A stretch of 13,496 nucleotides of DNA from JAWLBW01 sp041687475 (GTDB lineage: Bacteria > J088 > JAWLBW01), in NCBI GenBank assembly GCA_041687475.1, contig JAWLBW010000109.1, forward strand, positions 1-13,496. The letters are read 5' to 3'. The translations under genes were made by a program, and so were the position numbers. This document shows, piece by piece, positions 1-6,668 of the stretch (positions are counted from its first letter, which is position 1; each line of letters opens with the position of its first letter). Below the pieces are notes generated by a model. That model had not been told where the DNA came from, ran no database searches, and saw nothing but the letters and a program-made list of their open reading frames with translations.

Positions 1-378
1 CACTTCAGACCGGCCGAGGGTAAACGCATTCTCGAAGCGGCCTTCCGCGACCGCGCGCCGATTGGCATTTTCGAGCTCACGCCGCGGTCGGTGCCCACTG
101 TGCTCAGCACCATTCTCATTCCCCTTACGGTGCTGGCGCTGACGCCGCTCATCCGGCCCCTTCGCTGGCCGCAGGTCGTCTTCACCTACCTGCTGCCCAT
201 CCTTCCCCTGGTCATTTTCTGGGATGGGTTGGTGTCCTACCTGCGGGTATACAGCACGGACGAGCTGCGTGAACTCACGGCAGACCTGCAGGCGCCCGAC
301 TACACCTGGGAAATCGGCGAGCTGCGCATCAAGGGATTACCGGTGGGCGTACCTTATATGATCGGGCGGCCGGCCTGA
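1..378 (+). CDS. Methyltransferase-like protein, C-terminal part (5' end outside window)
   Basis: The frame is open from the first base to the TGA at 376-378, so only the last 125 residues are visible. The fragment starts with a charged stretch (HFRPAEGKRILEAAFRDRAP), then a hydrophobic segment of about 45 residues that could form two membrane or membrane-surface helices. It ends in a soluble tail containing WDGLVSYLRVYSTDELREL and YTWEIGELRIKGLPVGVPYMIG. From memory, that tail resembles the C-terminus of a group of class I SAM-dependent methyltransferases in which 'DG-VS-LR-Y(S)-EL' and 'WEIG' recur. The SAM-binding part would lie upstream and cannot be checked here. A GTG at residue 31 (position 91) could be taken as a start, but the upstream codons continue the same protein, so I treat the gene as truncated by the window edge. 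It faces the DUF938 gene convergently across about 220 bp. Confidence 0.6.
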   Translation, partial: HFRPAEGKRILEAAFRDRAPIGIFELTPRSVPTVLSTILIPLTVLALTPLIRPLRWPQVVFTYLLPILPLVIFWDGLVSYLRVYSTDELRELTADLQAPDYTWEIGELRIKGLPVGVPYMIGRPA

Positions 379-602
379 CGGAGGGTCGTCGGACACATTC
401 GCTCCGCTCAGTGCAAGCTCTGGAGGCGGACGTCGGTCAGGCTGTCAGGATTCGCGGTCGGAGGTAGACTTCTCGTCGTCGGCCTCGCCCTGCTCGGCGG
501 CGCGACTCGAAGTGGAATTGCTCCCCTTCGCATGCTCGCCCCATCTCCCCTTCTGACGGCCAACCGATTTCCCGGCCGCCGCTCGCGCGGTCTACCCGGA
601 TC
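379..602. other. Convergent intergenic spacer, no feature recognised
   Basis: This is the 224-bp gap between two convergent genes, both encoding methyltransferase-like proteins. I see no convincing intrinsic terminator (no GC stem followed by a T run on either strand), no SD-led ORF and no tandem repeat of the kind found at 2.0-2.4 kb. The segment around 401-416 (cattcgctccgctcag) is a self-complementary-looking word, but too short to call a feature. Confidence 0.4.
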
Positions 603-1193
603 TCAAGCTTTACGTAGCACCAGCAGTCGATTGTTGGCCGGCATGGCGTTGTCTTCGACCAGTTCGAGGCCGTTGTGCGCGGCGATGTCGACAATCCACT
701 CGATATCGCGGATGCCGCTCTCGGGGTCGCGCGCCTTCAGCCATTCGTCGAAGCGGGCGTTGCTTTCGCTGGTGTAGTTGCCGTCGTAGTTGAAGGGGCC
801 GTACAGAACGAACAGTCCCCCGGGGGGAAGCAGGCGGCCGACTCCCGCAAACATATGCGCGACGGCTTCGCGGCTCATGATGTGGGCGGTGTTGGCCGAG
901 AACACGGCATCGTAGCGGCCGTGCGGCCAGTCGTCGGACATCACGTCCAACGCAAGCGGACCAGTGACGTTCGGCAGGTCGGCTTCGGCCAGCCAGGCGC
1001 GAATGCCTTCGTGGTTGACCGGCAGGTCGCTGGTGGTCCAGAAAAGATGGGGCAGCGACGCCGCAAAGTGTGCGGCGTGCTGCCCCGTACCGGATCCGAT
1101 TTCCAGTACCGAAGCCCTGTCGGCGAACACCCGGCGAAGAATGCCGAGAATCGGCTCGCGGTTACGTTCGCAGGCTTCGGAAAACGGCTTCAT
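603..1193 (-). CDS. DUF938 family SAM-dependent methyltransferase-like protein (METTL26-type)
   Basis: This 196-residue protein matches the usual length of DUF938, the bacterial relatives of METTL26, whose substrate is not established. A class I methyltransferase motif I is seen at residues 29-37 (VLEIGSGTG), followed by QHAAHFA. An acidic residue in the second strand is seen at TTSDLP (residues 53-58). The family's signature block is near 131-162 (YGPFNYDGNYTSESN, then FDEWL and DPESGIRD), with MPANNR close to the C-terminus. The ATG at 1193 lies 2 bp after the stop codon of the upstream FKBP gene, so the two are very probably co-transcribed and translationally coupled. No signal peptide or membrane segment is present, so the protein should be cytosolic, unlike its exported partner. 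Family assignment is strong; function is unknown. Confidence 0.88.
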   Translation of the reverse strand: MKPFSEACERNREPILGILRRVFADRASVLEIGSGTGQHAAHFAASLPHLFWTTSDLPVNHEGIRAWLAEADLPNVTGPLALDVMSDDWPHGRYDAVFSANTAHIMSREAVAHMFAGVGRLLPPGGLFVLYGPFNYDGNYTSESNARFDEWLKARDPESGIRDIEWIVDIAAHNGLELVEDNAMPANNRLLVLRKA

Positions 1194-1195
1194 GC

Positions 1196-1936
1196 TTAGT
1201 GGTCGTGACCTTCGTGGCTTCCGCCCGGGCCGCCGCCGGCGCCGTTTTCGACGATCTCAATCAGCTCGGTTTCGAAAATGAGCGCCTGATTCGGTCCGAT
1301 GGCATTTCCGGCGCCATGGGTGCCGTAGGCCAGATCGGGGGGAATAACGAGTTCCCACTTCGAGCCGACCGGCATCATCTGCAGCGCTTCGGTCCAACCC
1401 GGAATCACGCCCGAGACCGGGAACACGGCGGGTTCGCCGCGGTCGAGCGAGCTGTCGAATTTGGTGCCGTCGGGCAGCGTGCCGACGTAGTGCACCTTGA
1501 CGGTGTCTTCGGCGGTGGGCTTGGGACCGCTGCCCTCTTCAATGACGCGATACTGCAGGCCGCTTTCGGTTACCTGCACGCCTTCCTTCTTCTTGTTCTC
1601 GTCGAGGAAAGCCTGGCTCTTCTGCATGTTCTCTTCAGCAGACTTGGTCATCTTTTCCTGCTGCTGCTGAACCATGCGCTGCTGGAATTCCATGAGCGTG
1701 GTGCGGGCTTCTTCGTCGGTCATGCGGGTTTCGCCTTCGCCCAGCGCATCGGAGATGCCGGCCGCGAGAACCTCGGGTTTCACTTCGACGCCCTGACGCT
1801 TGAAGTCACGCCCGATGTTCATGCCGATGGCATAGCTTACCTTGGCTTCATCGCTGTCGAGTTTGACATTGCCGCCACGGTCGCAACCGGTCAGAACGAG
1901 TACGGGGGCGGTGAACAGTATCAGCTTTTTCAGCAC
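1196..1936 (-). CDS. FKBP-type peptidyl-prolyl cis-trans isomerase, lipoprotein (Mip/FkpA-like)
   Basis: This 246-residue protein should isomerise Xaa-Pro bonds and act as a folding helper outside the cytoplasm. A lipoprotein signal is visible: MLKKLILF, a hydrophobic core, and the lipobox LTGC with Cys18 as the predicted lipidated residue. Asp follows Cys18, which in E. coli-type sorting favours inner-membrane retention. Residues about 27-115 are the FKBP N-terminal dimerisation domain (DEAKVSYAIGMNIG, then a Gln-rich helix QQRMVQQQQEK). Residues about 125-232 are the FKBP catalytic fold, with VKVHYVGTLPDGTKFDSS, VIPGWTEAL, MPVGSKWELVIPPDLAYG and IFETELIEI. The tail is Gly/His-rich (GGGPGGSHEGHDH). 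The start is GTG at 1936, supported by GAGGA (1941-1945 on the reverse strand) 4 bases upstream. It is the first gene of a pair with DUF938. Close homologues include Mip and FkpA; I cannot assign orthology. Confidence 0.92.
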   Translation of the reverse strand: MLKKLILFTAPVLVLTGCDRGGNVKLDSDEAKVSYAIGMNIGRDFKRQGVEVKPEVLAAGISDALGEGETRMTDEEARTTLMEFQQRMVQQQQEKMTKSAEENMQKSQAFLDENKKKEGVQVTESGLQYRVIEEGSGPKPTAEDTVKVHYVGTLPDGTKFDSSLDRGEPAVFPVSGVIPGWTEALQMMPVGSKWELVIPPDLAYGTHGAGNAIGPNQALIFETELIEIVENGAGGGPGGSHEGHDH

Positions 1937-1994
1937 GTATTCCTCACAGATTGGGGCGTCGCGCGCACCGCGTCACCCGGGTTTCAAGACTTCC

Positions 1995-2023
1995 ATGCTA
2001 CTCGATATCGCGGGCGCTGTCAG
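1995..2023 (-). promoter_or_regulatory. Candidate promoter of the FKBP-DUF938 pair
   Basis: On the reverse strand, CTGACA (2018-2023; 5 of 6 matches to TTGACA) lies exactly 17 bp before TAGCAT (1995-2000; 4 of 6 matches to TATAAT). Transcription would start near 1988, giving a leader of about 50 nt before the GTG start. The prediction rests on consensus matching alone. Confidence 0.4.
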
Positions 2024-2029
2024 CAGGAA

Positions 2030-2372
2030 CGTGCAGCACTTTGCTATCGAAGACGGAAGAAGGAAGATTGCACATTACAGATGCAGACGGAGGGGGAAGC
2101 GCGGAACATCTCAAACGCGGAACTCGGAACGCGGAACGCGGAAAGGATACACTGAGACACAAAGACACAGAGAGGTACTGCTTACTTCACCGATACCTGC
2201 TCGCTCAGCGACTCTGTTCTTCAAACGAAAACGAAGGAGCGACCTCCTACGAATACATTCCGTTCACCACGGAACCGGTCACAGGCCACCGGTCACTACC
2301 GTGCATCCGTGCTGCACGGAACCTATCACTTCTCACTTATCACCTATCACAGCCGTGCAACCGTGCTGTACG
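2030..2372. repeat. Mosaic of short tandem words (7- and 8-bp periods) downstream of recQ
   Basis: This non-coding stretch between the FKBP promoter and the recQ stop is packed with short tandem arrays. There are three heptamers at 2049-2069 (GAAGACG, GAAGAAG, GAAGATT), four at 2114-2141 (AACGCGG, AACTCGG, AACGCGG, AACGCGG) and four at 2323-2350 (CTATCAC, TTCTCAC, TTATCAC, CTATCAC). An 8-bp pair lies at 2156-2171 (GACACAAA, GACACAGA). ACCGGTCAC occurs at 2274-2282 and 2288-2296. Two copies of a 20-bp module occur at 2299-2318 and 2353-2372 with 18 of 20 identities. Both contain CCGTGCTG followed by CACG or TACG, and the second copy ends flush against the recQ stop codon. A partial core (CGTGCAGCAC) lies at 2030-2039. 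Long ORFs crossing the region translate into word-like peptides and have no family resemblance. Related modules recur at 7681-8245. These are probably dispersed genomic repeats whose mechanism is unknown. Confidence 0.8.
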
Positions 2373-4079
2373 TCAGCAAAGCTCCGACGCAATGAATGCC
2401 GTAAGATCGTGCCCGAAGGCTTCCCACTTCTTCGGGCCGAGGCCCGAGATGGACACGAACGTTTCCTGGTCTATCGGCAGCACGCGCGCCACTTCCTTGA
2501 GTACCTTGTCGTTCATGACGTGAAAGGCGGGCACGTTCCACTGGCTCGCCAGTTCATACCGCCAGGCCCGCAGGCGTTCGAAGCCGGCCTGGTTTTCGGC
2601 CGTCCACCCGGGTACGACCTGCGGCACGGCCTTCTTGCGCGTCGCCCCCGTAGCGGCTGCGGGAGAAATGCCCAGGCAGGTGTCGCAGTGCCCGCAGGCG
2701 CCGCCGTCCTGGCCGAACCAGCGCAGCAATACCTCGCTGCGGCAGCCTTCGGCTTCGGCGTAGTCGCGCACGGCATACAGGCGGTTGAATTCGGAGCGAC
2801 GATGGCGGTCCAACCATTCCAACGCACGAGCGCCCTGGTCGCCGCCTTTGCCCGCCGCAAAACCGTCGACCCCGTTTCCGCGCAGATACTCGTTTTCGAG
2901 CAGGCCTGAAAGCGCAAGCGCCACCGTGTCCTGGGGAATATCGGACGATACGGCGAAGGATTGCAGCTCGCCGCGCACCGCCGCCAGTTGCACCTGCCGC
3001 AGTACGTCGCGATCGGGGTAGGCGTCTTCGATGCGTTGGTGCAGGTAGCGCAGGTCCGAGCGAGAATACAGCAGCACGCAGCGGGCCGGTCGGTTGTCGC
3101 GTCCGGCCCGGCCGGCTTCCTGGTAGTAGGCTTCGAGCGATCGGGGCATCGAATAGTGCACGACAAGGCGCACATCATCCTTGTGCACGCCCATGCCGAA
3201 GGCCACCGTGGCCACCATGACCCGGATGCGCCCTTCCTGAAAGGCAACCTGGCGCTGCTCGCGCAAATCCGAAGCCAACCCGGCATGATAGCAATCGGCG
3301 GCAACGCCGCGCGCCTGCAGGGCCGAGGCAATTTTCTCGGTCAGGTTGCGGCTGGGTGCGTAGACAATGGCAGAGCCGTCGGTAATTTCGCTCAGAAGCT
3401 CTTCAATGGCGGTTAACCGATGGGTCGTCGCCGTTTTGCGAACATGCCATTCGAGGTTCGGCCGGTCGAAATCGCCGACCACCTGCACGGCCCCGCGCAG
3501 GCCCAGATTGTTGATGATGTCGCGGCGTACCGTGGGCGTGGCCGTGGCCGTCAGGGCCATGACCGTGGCGTCGGGTACGCAGTCGCGGGCGTCGCGTATG
3601 CGCCGATAGTCGGGTCGAAAGTTGTGGCCCCATTCACTCACGCAATGGGCCTCATCGACAGCCAGCAGACGAACCTTCAACGTGCGCAGCACTTCCTGAA
3701 AGCGGGGCGAGGCAAGACGTTCGGGCGCCACGTACAGCAGGCGGCAGTTGCCCGAACGCACCTCGTCGAGAATCGAGAGAAACTCGCCCGACGACGTTCG
3801 CGCCGTAATGCAGGCCGCGGCGATACCGCGCTGCCCGAGTTGCCGCACCTGATCTTCCATCAGGGCCACAAGGGGCGACACCACCAGCGTCAATCCGTCG
3901 CCGAGCAGGGCGGGCAGCTGAAAGGTCAGGCTCTTGCCGGCGCCGGTGGGCAGCACGCCCAATACGTGTTTTCCCTCGACCGCCGCATCGACGATTTCGC
4001 GCTGGTACGGGCGAAAGGCGGTGAAGCCGAAGTGTTGCGACAGGGCCCGCGTCAGCTCGTCCTTCATTGCCACGCTCAT
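2373..4079 (-). CDS. recQ: RecQ-family ATP-dependent DNA helicase (short form with HRDC domain)
   Basis: This 568-residue superfamily 2 helicase should unwind DNA 3' to 5' in recombination and repair. Visible motifs are PYQREIV (24-30), Walker A TGAGKS (45-50), VSPLVALMEDQV (67-78), DEAH (142-145) with the RecQ aromatic loop EAHCVSEWGHNFRPDY (143-158), LTATAT (176-181), and motif VI YYQEAGRAGRD (318-328). Four zinc-ligand cysteines are C446, C462, C465 and C468 (CGHCDTC). The segment between helicase lobe 2 and the zinc site (about 355-400) looks like a winged helix. After the zinc site only a short linker precedes an HRDC-like domain (about 495-566), so the classical post-zinc RQC winged helix seems absent. 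Its ATG overlaps the stop of the upstream MutS-like gene by 4 bp (ATGA), implying translational coupling. An alternative start is Met5. A repeat module begins immediately after its stop codon. Confidence 0.93.
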   Translation of the reverse strand: MSVAMKDELTRALSQHFGFTAFRPYQREIVDAAVEGKHVLGVLPTGAGKSLTFQLPALLGDGLTLVVSPLVALMEDQVRQLGQRGIAAACITARTSSGEFLSILDEVRSGNCRLLYVAPERLASPRFQEVLRTLKVRLLAVDEAHCVSEWGHNFRPDYRRIRDARDCVPDATVMALTATATPTVRRDIINNLGLRGAVQVVGDFDRPNLEWHVRKTATTHRLTAIEELLSEITDGSAIVYAPSRNLTEKIASALQARGVAADCYHAGLASDLREQRQVAFQEGRIRVMVATVAFGMGVHKDDVRLVVHYSMPRSLEAYYQEAGRAGRDNRPARCVLLYSRSDLRYLHQRIEDAYPDRDVLRQVQLAAVRGELQSFAVSSDIPQDTVALALSGLLENEYLRGNGVDGFAAGKGGDQGARALEWLDRHRRSEFNRLYAVRDYAEAEGCRSEVLLRWFGQDGGACGHCDTCLGISPAAATGATRKKAVPQVVPGWTAENQAGFERLRAWRYELASQWNVPAFHVMNDKVLKEVARVLPIDQETFVSISGLGPKKWEAFGHDLTAFIASELC

Positions 4080-5920
4080 GAAGCCTCTCCCTCTTCCTGC
4101 GATTCGGCCTGTGCCCCCTCGACGATACCCACCATGCGCATGAGATGCATGGCGTTGCGTGTCGTAGCCACACCGGGTTGCAGACGATAATCGAAGCGAA
4201 GTTCGCCGTTCTCGTAGTGCTCGGCGAAGTGGCAGGAAACGAACGGGCGCTCGGCATCGTCGGCCAACGATGCCAGGTCGAGGTCGTGGGTCGACACCAG
4301 CCCGACGGCGCCCATGTCGCTCAGGCGACGAATGACCGCCTCGGCCCCGGTGTGCCGATCGGCCGAGTTCGTTCCCCGGAAAATCTCATCTACAAGAAAC
4401 AGAATCTCTTCGCCACGCTTCGCGGCTTCGACTATCAACTTGACCCGAAGAAGTTCGGCATAGAACGAAGATATGCTTTTCTCGAGATTGTCGGCGTTAC
4501 GCATCGAGGTGTATACGCGCAGCGGCGACACCCGGAACTTTTTCGCGCAGACCGGCGTTCCGAGACGCGCGAGAATCATGTTGATGCCGACGGTACGCAG
4601 AAAGGTGCTTTTCCCCGACATATTCGAGCCGGTAACGATAAACACCTCGCCCTGCCGGTCGATACGCACGTCGTTGGTCACACGCCTTTCGTCGGGCAGC
4701 AGCGGATGACCCATGCCCTCGGCCTCGATGCAAGGCTTTTCATCGACCAGCTCGGGCATTGTCCAGTGGGGATGCTCCCACCCGATATGCGCCAGCGAGC
4801 TCAAGGCTTCGAGGGTAAAAAGGTCGTCGAGCCAGCGCGGCACAAACGCGCCGTTTTTTCGTCGCCATCGCTCGGCGGCCACAATCCACCGTGCGTCCCA
4901 CAGAAAAAGAATGTTCAGGGGAAGGTGAATGAGCGGCTGCCGGCGCACCTCGAGCCAATCGGCCAGGCGCTTGAGACCATGCAGCGCGGCCGACGGTCGA
5001 CTCTCACCGTCGTTGAACGCCCAGGCCATGTCGCGCAGTTCGAACGCCCGGCCTTCGCGGCCTTCGGCCACCGCCAGCATGGCTTCGTACATGCCCAGCC
5101 CGTCGCGCTCCTTCTGCAGACGTTCGGCGAAGTGGTAATTGGCTTTGGCCTTGAAGGTCCACAAAAAGAACTGAAGGATCAGAAGAAAGACGGCAAGGCC
5201 CGACCAGGGATCGCCCAGAAACCAGGCCGCCACCAGAACGCCAACCGTCACCAGGGGCAGAAACCGGTACAGGGTCGCCGAAAAACGACCGTATACGTCG
5301 TCACGGGCCGACGACCACTCGACCAGTTCGCGGGCCGAACGCTCTCGTCCCACCCCCAGCAGCGCCGCGGCTTCGAACTGCTGGCGCCACTCGAGTTCGT
5401 TTGCCAGCTCGGCAACGGACGCTTGCCGCCTGCGAATTTCGGTCGGATCGAGCGGCGGCTCGGCCAACCACGAGGCAAGGCGCGTGCGACCTTCGGCCGT
5501 ATGGGCGGCGTTAATCCACTGAAACACCGAACCGCGACCGAAAATGTCGAGGTCCTGCGCGTAGCGATGTTCGGCGTCGAGCCGTTCGCCGCCGTCGACC
5601 GTAAAACCGATCCACCTGTGCTCGAGGCGCGCGATGCCCGCTTCGTTCACGGCCGCAAGGGTTTCGGCAAGCCGTTGCGCGCCGATACGACGCTCGTGCA
5701 CCACCATCAACACGGCAAAAGCGGCAACACCGATCAGGGTGGCGGCCACGGCCGATGGTGAACCGCCTTGCCACCAGAAAAAACCCCCGACAACGATCAC
5801 CAGCGCCGCCGTCAGCCTTGCGTTGGCGATACGCCGGTTAACCGAAGCGAGCCGAAGGGCCGTGGCCTGAAACAGTTGAAATCGCGACTGGTAGGTCGCT
5901 GACGGAGATTGCGCGGGCAT
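4076..5920 (-). CDS. Membrane-associated MutS-family ATPase
   Basis: About 614 residues from the chosen start. The C-terminal third is a MutS ATPase domain: Walker A GSNMSGKST (431-439), Walker B LFLVDEIF (507-514, D511 and E512), the interface stretch GTNSADRHTG (516-525) and STHDLDLA with His545. The middle resembles MutS core/lever helices, including the FGRGSVFQWINAAHTAEGRTRLASWL region (127-152). The mismatch-recognition N-terminal domain of MutS1 is missing. Instead there are two hydrophobic pairs (about 36-51 with 57-74, and 218-234 with 240-256), consistent with four membrane helices. Such membrane MutS homologues are widespread but their role is not established. I chose ATG 5920 because MPAQSPSATYQSRF resembles typical N-termini of this group. 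ATG 5938 and GTG 5977 are in-frame alternatives, and none has a strong SD. The stop overlaps the recQ start. Confidence 0.85.
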   Translation of the reverse strand: MPAQSPSATYQSRFQLFQATALRLASVNRRIANARLTAALVIVVGGFFWWQGGSPSAVAATLIGVAAFAVLMVVHERRIGAQRLAETLAAVNEAGIARLEHRWIGFTVDGGERLDAEHRYAQDLDIFGRGSVFQWINAAHTAEGRTRLASWLAEPPLDPTEIRRRQASVAELANELEWRQQFEAAALLGVGRERSARELVEWSSARDDVYGRFSATLYRFLPLVTVGVLVAAWFLGDPWSGLAVFLLILQFFLWTFKAKANYHFAERLQKERDGLGMYEAMLAVAEGREGRAFELRDMAWAFNDGESRPSAALHGLKRLADWLEVRRQPLIHLPLNILFLWDARWIVAAERWRRKNGAFVPRWLDDLFTLEALSSLAHIGWEHPHWTMPELVDEKPCIEAEGMGHPLLPDERRVTNDVRIDRQGEVFIVTGSNMSGKSTFLRTVGINMILARLGTPVCAKKFRVSPLRVYTSMRNADNLEKSISSFYAELLRVKLIVEAAKRGEEILFLVDEIFRGTNSADRHTGAEAVIRRLSDMGAVGLVSTHDLDLASLADDAERPFVSCHFAEHYENGELRFDYRLQPGVATTRNAMHLMRMVGIVEGAQAESQEEGEAS

Positions 5921-6029
5921 TCTTGCATCATAGCGCATTGCACCCGGGCCTGTCGTGGCGGCAAGCGACGATCGCACGAATCATGGCCAAAACAAGCGGT
6001 GCCTGCGAATGAAAATGATAAGCTGTCTC

Positions 6030-6035
6030 AAGGAG
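6030..6035 (+). promoter_or_regulatory. Shine-Dalgarno AAGGAG fixing the start of the four-helix membrane protein
   Basis: AAGGAG lies 11 bases before ATG 6047. It supports this start over the in-frame upstream ATG at 5909, which would add a non-hydrophobic 46-residue leader reaching into the divergent mutS-like gene. Confidence 0.6.
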
Positions 6036-6046
6036 AAAAAGTTGTC

Positions 6047-6415
6047 ATGATTTCGCTCGACATTTATCGCCTTATTCATCTCGCCGGCATCTTCTTCGTA
6101 CTTATGGGATTCGGCGCCCTGATTCTCAACGCCGTCAGCGGCGGGGGCCGCGAGGCTCCCTGGCGCAAGACCGCCATCATTACCCATGGCGTGGGCCTCT
6201 TTCTCGTCCTGCTCGGCGGCTTCGGCATGCTGGCACGCCTGGGCATTCACTGGCCGTGGCCGGGTTGGATCATAGCCAAGTTCGCCGTCTGGATTCTGCT
6301 GGGCGGCCTCGTCGCCGTGCCCCGGCGCGCCCCCGGCGCCTCGAAGGCACTCTGGTGGGTCATTCTTCTGCTGGCTGTGATAGCCGCCTGGATTGCCCGG
6401 GCAAAACCCTTCTGA
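6047..6415 (+). CDS. Small four-helix integral membrane protein, unknown function
   Basis: This 122-residue protein has four predicted membrane helices (about 7-28, 43-63, 74-90 and 101-117) and short loops, the longest being SGGGREAPWRKT between helices 1 and 2. His11 lies in helix 1 (YRLIHLAGIFF) and His47 in helix 2 (AIITHGVGLF). A histidine in each of two neighbouring helices occurs in some haem-b or metal-binding membrane proteins, and the overall shape recalls SirB2/CopD-like small proteins. I do not recognise a specific family, so the function is open. The start is ATG 6047, preceded by AAGGAG. The gene is divergent from the MutS/RecQ unit, with about 125 bp between the starts, and is followed within 100-130 bp by a strong intrinsic terminator, so it appears to be monocistronic. 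Confidence 0.75.
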   Translation: MISLDIYRLIHLAGIFFVLMGFGALILNAVSGGGREAPWRKTAIITHGVGLFLVLLGGFGMLARLGIHWPWPGWIIAKFAVWILLGGLVAVPRRAPGASKALWWVILLLAVIAAWIARAKPF

Positions 6416-6436
6416 CCGAAGCCGTTTTATTGCCTG

Positions 6437-6455
6437 GTGGACACATGTTGTCCAC
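6437..6455. promoter_or_regulatory. Perfect inverted repeat GTGGACA-N5-TGTCCAC
   Basis: Seven-base arms at 6437-6443 and 6449-6455 are separated by CATGT. The site lies 22 bp after the stop of the membrane-protein gene and just before a TATGAT (6465-6470) and a GC hairpin (6471-6489). It could be an operator or a transcript hairpin. The sequence alone does not decide. Confidence 0.4.
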
Positions 6456-6511
6456 TCACTGCGATATGATGGGGGCGTTTTCTGCCCCCCGCAGAAGACA
6501 AGTGAACACAA

Positions 6512-6544
6512 GCCCCTCTTTCCCCGTGAAAGAGGGGCGTTTTT
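6512..6544 (+). terminator. Strong Rho-independent terminator
   Basis: An 11-bp perfect stem (6512-6522 with 6528-6538, GCCCCTCTTTC / GAAAGAGGGGC) has a 5-nt loop (CCCGT) and is followed by G and five T's (6540-6544). The T run lies on the plus strand only. It therefore ends transcripts from the small membrane-protein gene, or from a short RNA starting near 6476, before galE. Confidence 0.9.
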
Positions 6545-6598
6545 CCTTCCGGCATCGGTGCCGGCGTCGACGAGTCGGCCGGTTGCCTGCCGGCTGTT

Positions 6599-6627
6599 TT
6601 GCTTTTCGGCAGCCGGGTCAATACCAT
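6599..6627 (+). promoter_or_regulatory. Candidate galE promoter
   Basis: TTGCTT (6599-6604) and TACCAT (6622-6627) are separated by 17 bp, downstream of the terminator and about 40 bp before the galE start. Both hexamers are weak matches (3 and 4 of 6). The upstream terminator makes a promoter somewhere in 6545-6660 likely. Confidence 0.33.
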
Positions 6628-6668
6628 GGATGCAAGGTCAAGCGAAGCAAGGACAGGTATTGCAGATC

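Noticed and set aside
2114..2350. CRISPR array
   Set aside because: Units are 7-8 bp, contiguous and without spacers. There are no 25-40 bp direct repeats and no cas genes.
1070..2909. Two long plus-strand ORFs (1070-2155 and 1842-2909) over FKBP, the repeat region and recQ
   Set aside because: They are antisense to well-supported genes, and the non-overlapping parts are translated tandem words.
4145..5761. 538-codon plus-strand ORF antisense to the MutS-like gene
   Set aside because: The opposite strand carries intact Walker motifs and helices of a known family. The plus frame yields a compositionally random His/Arg/Gln-rich protein.
6471..6490. GGGGGC/GCCCCC hairpin as a second terminator
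   Set aside because: No T run follows. The true terminator is the one at 6512-6544.
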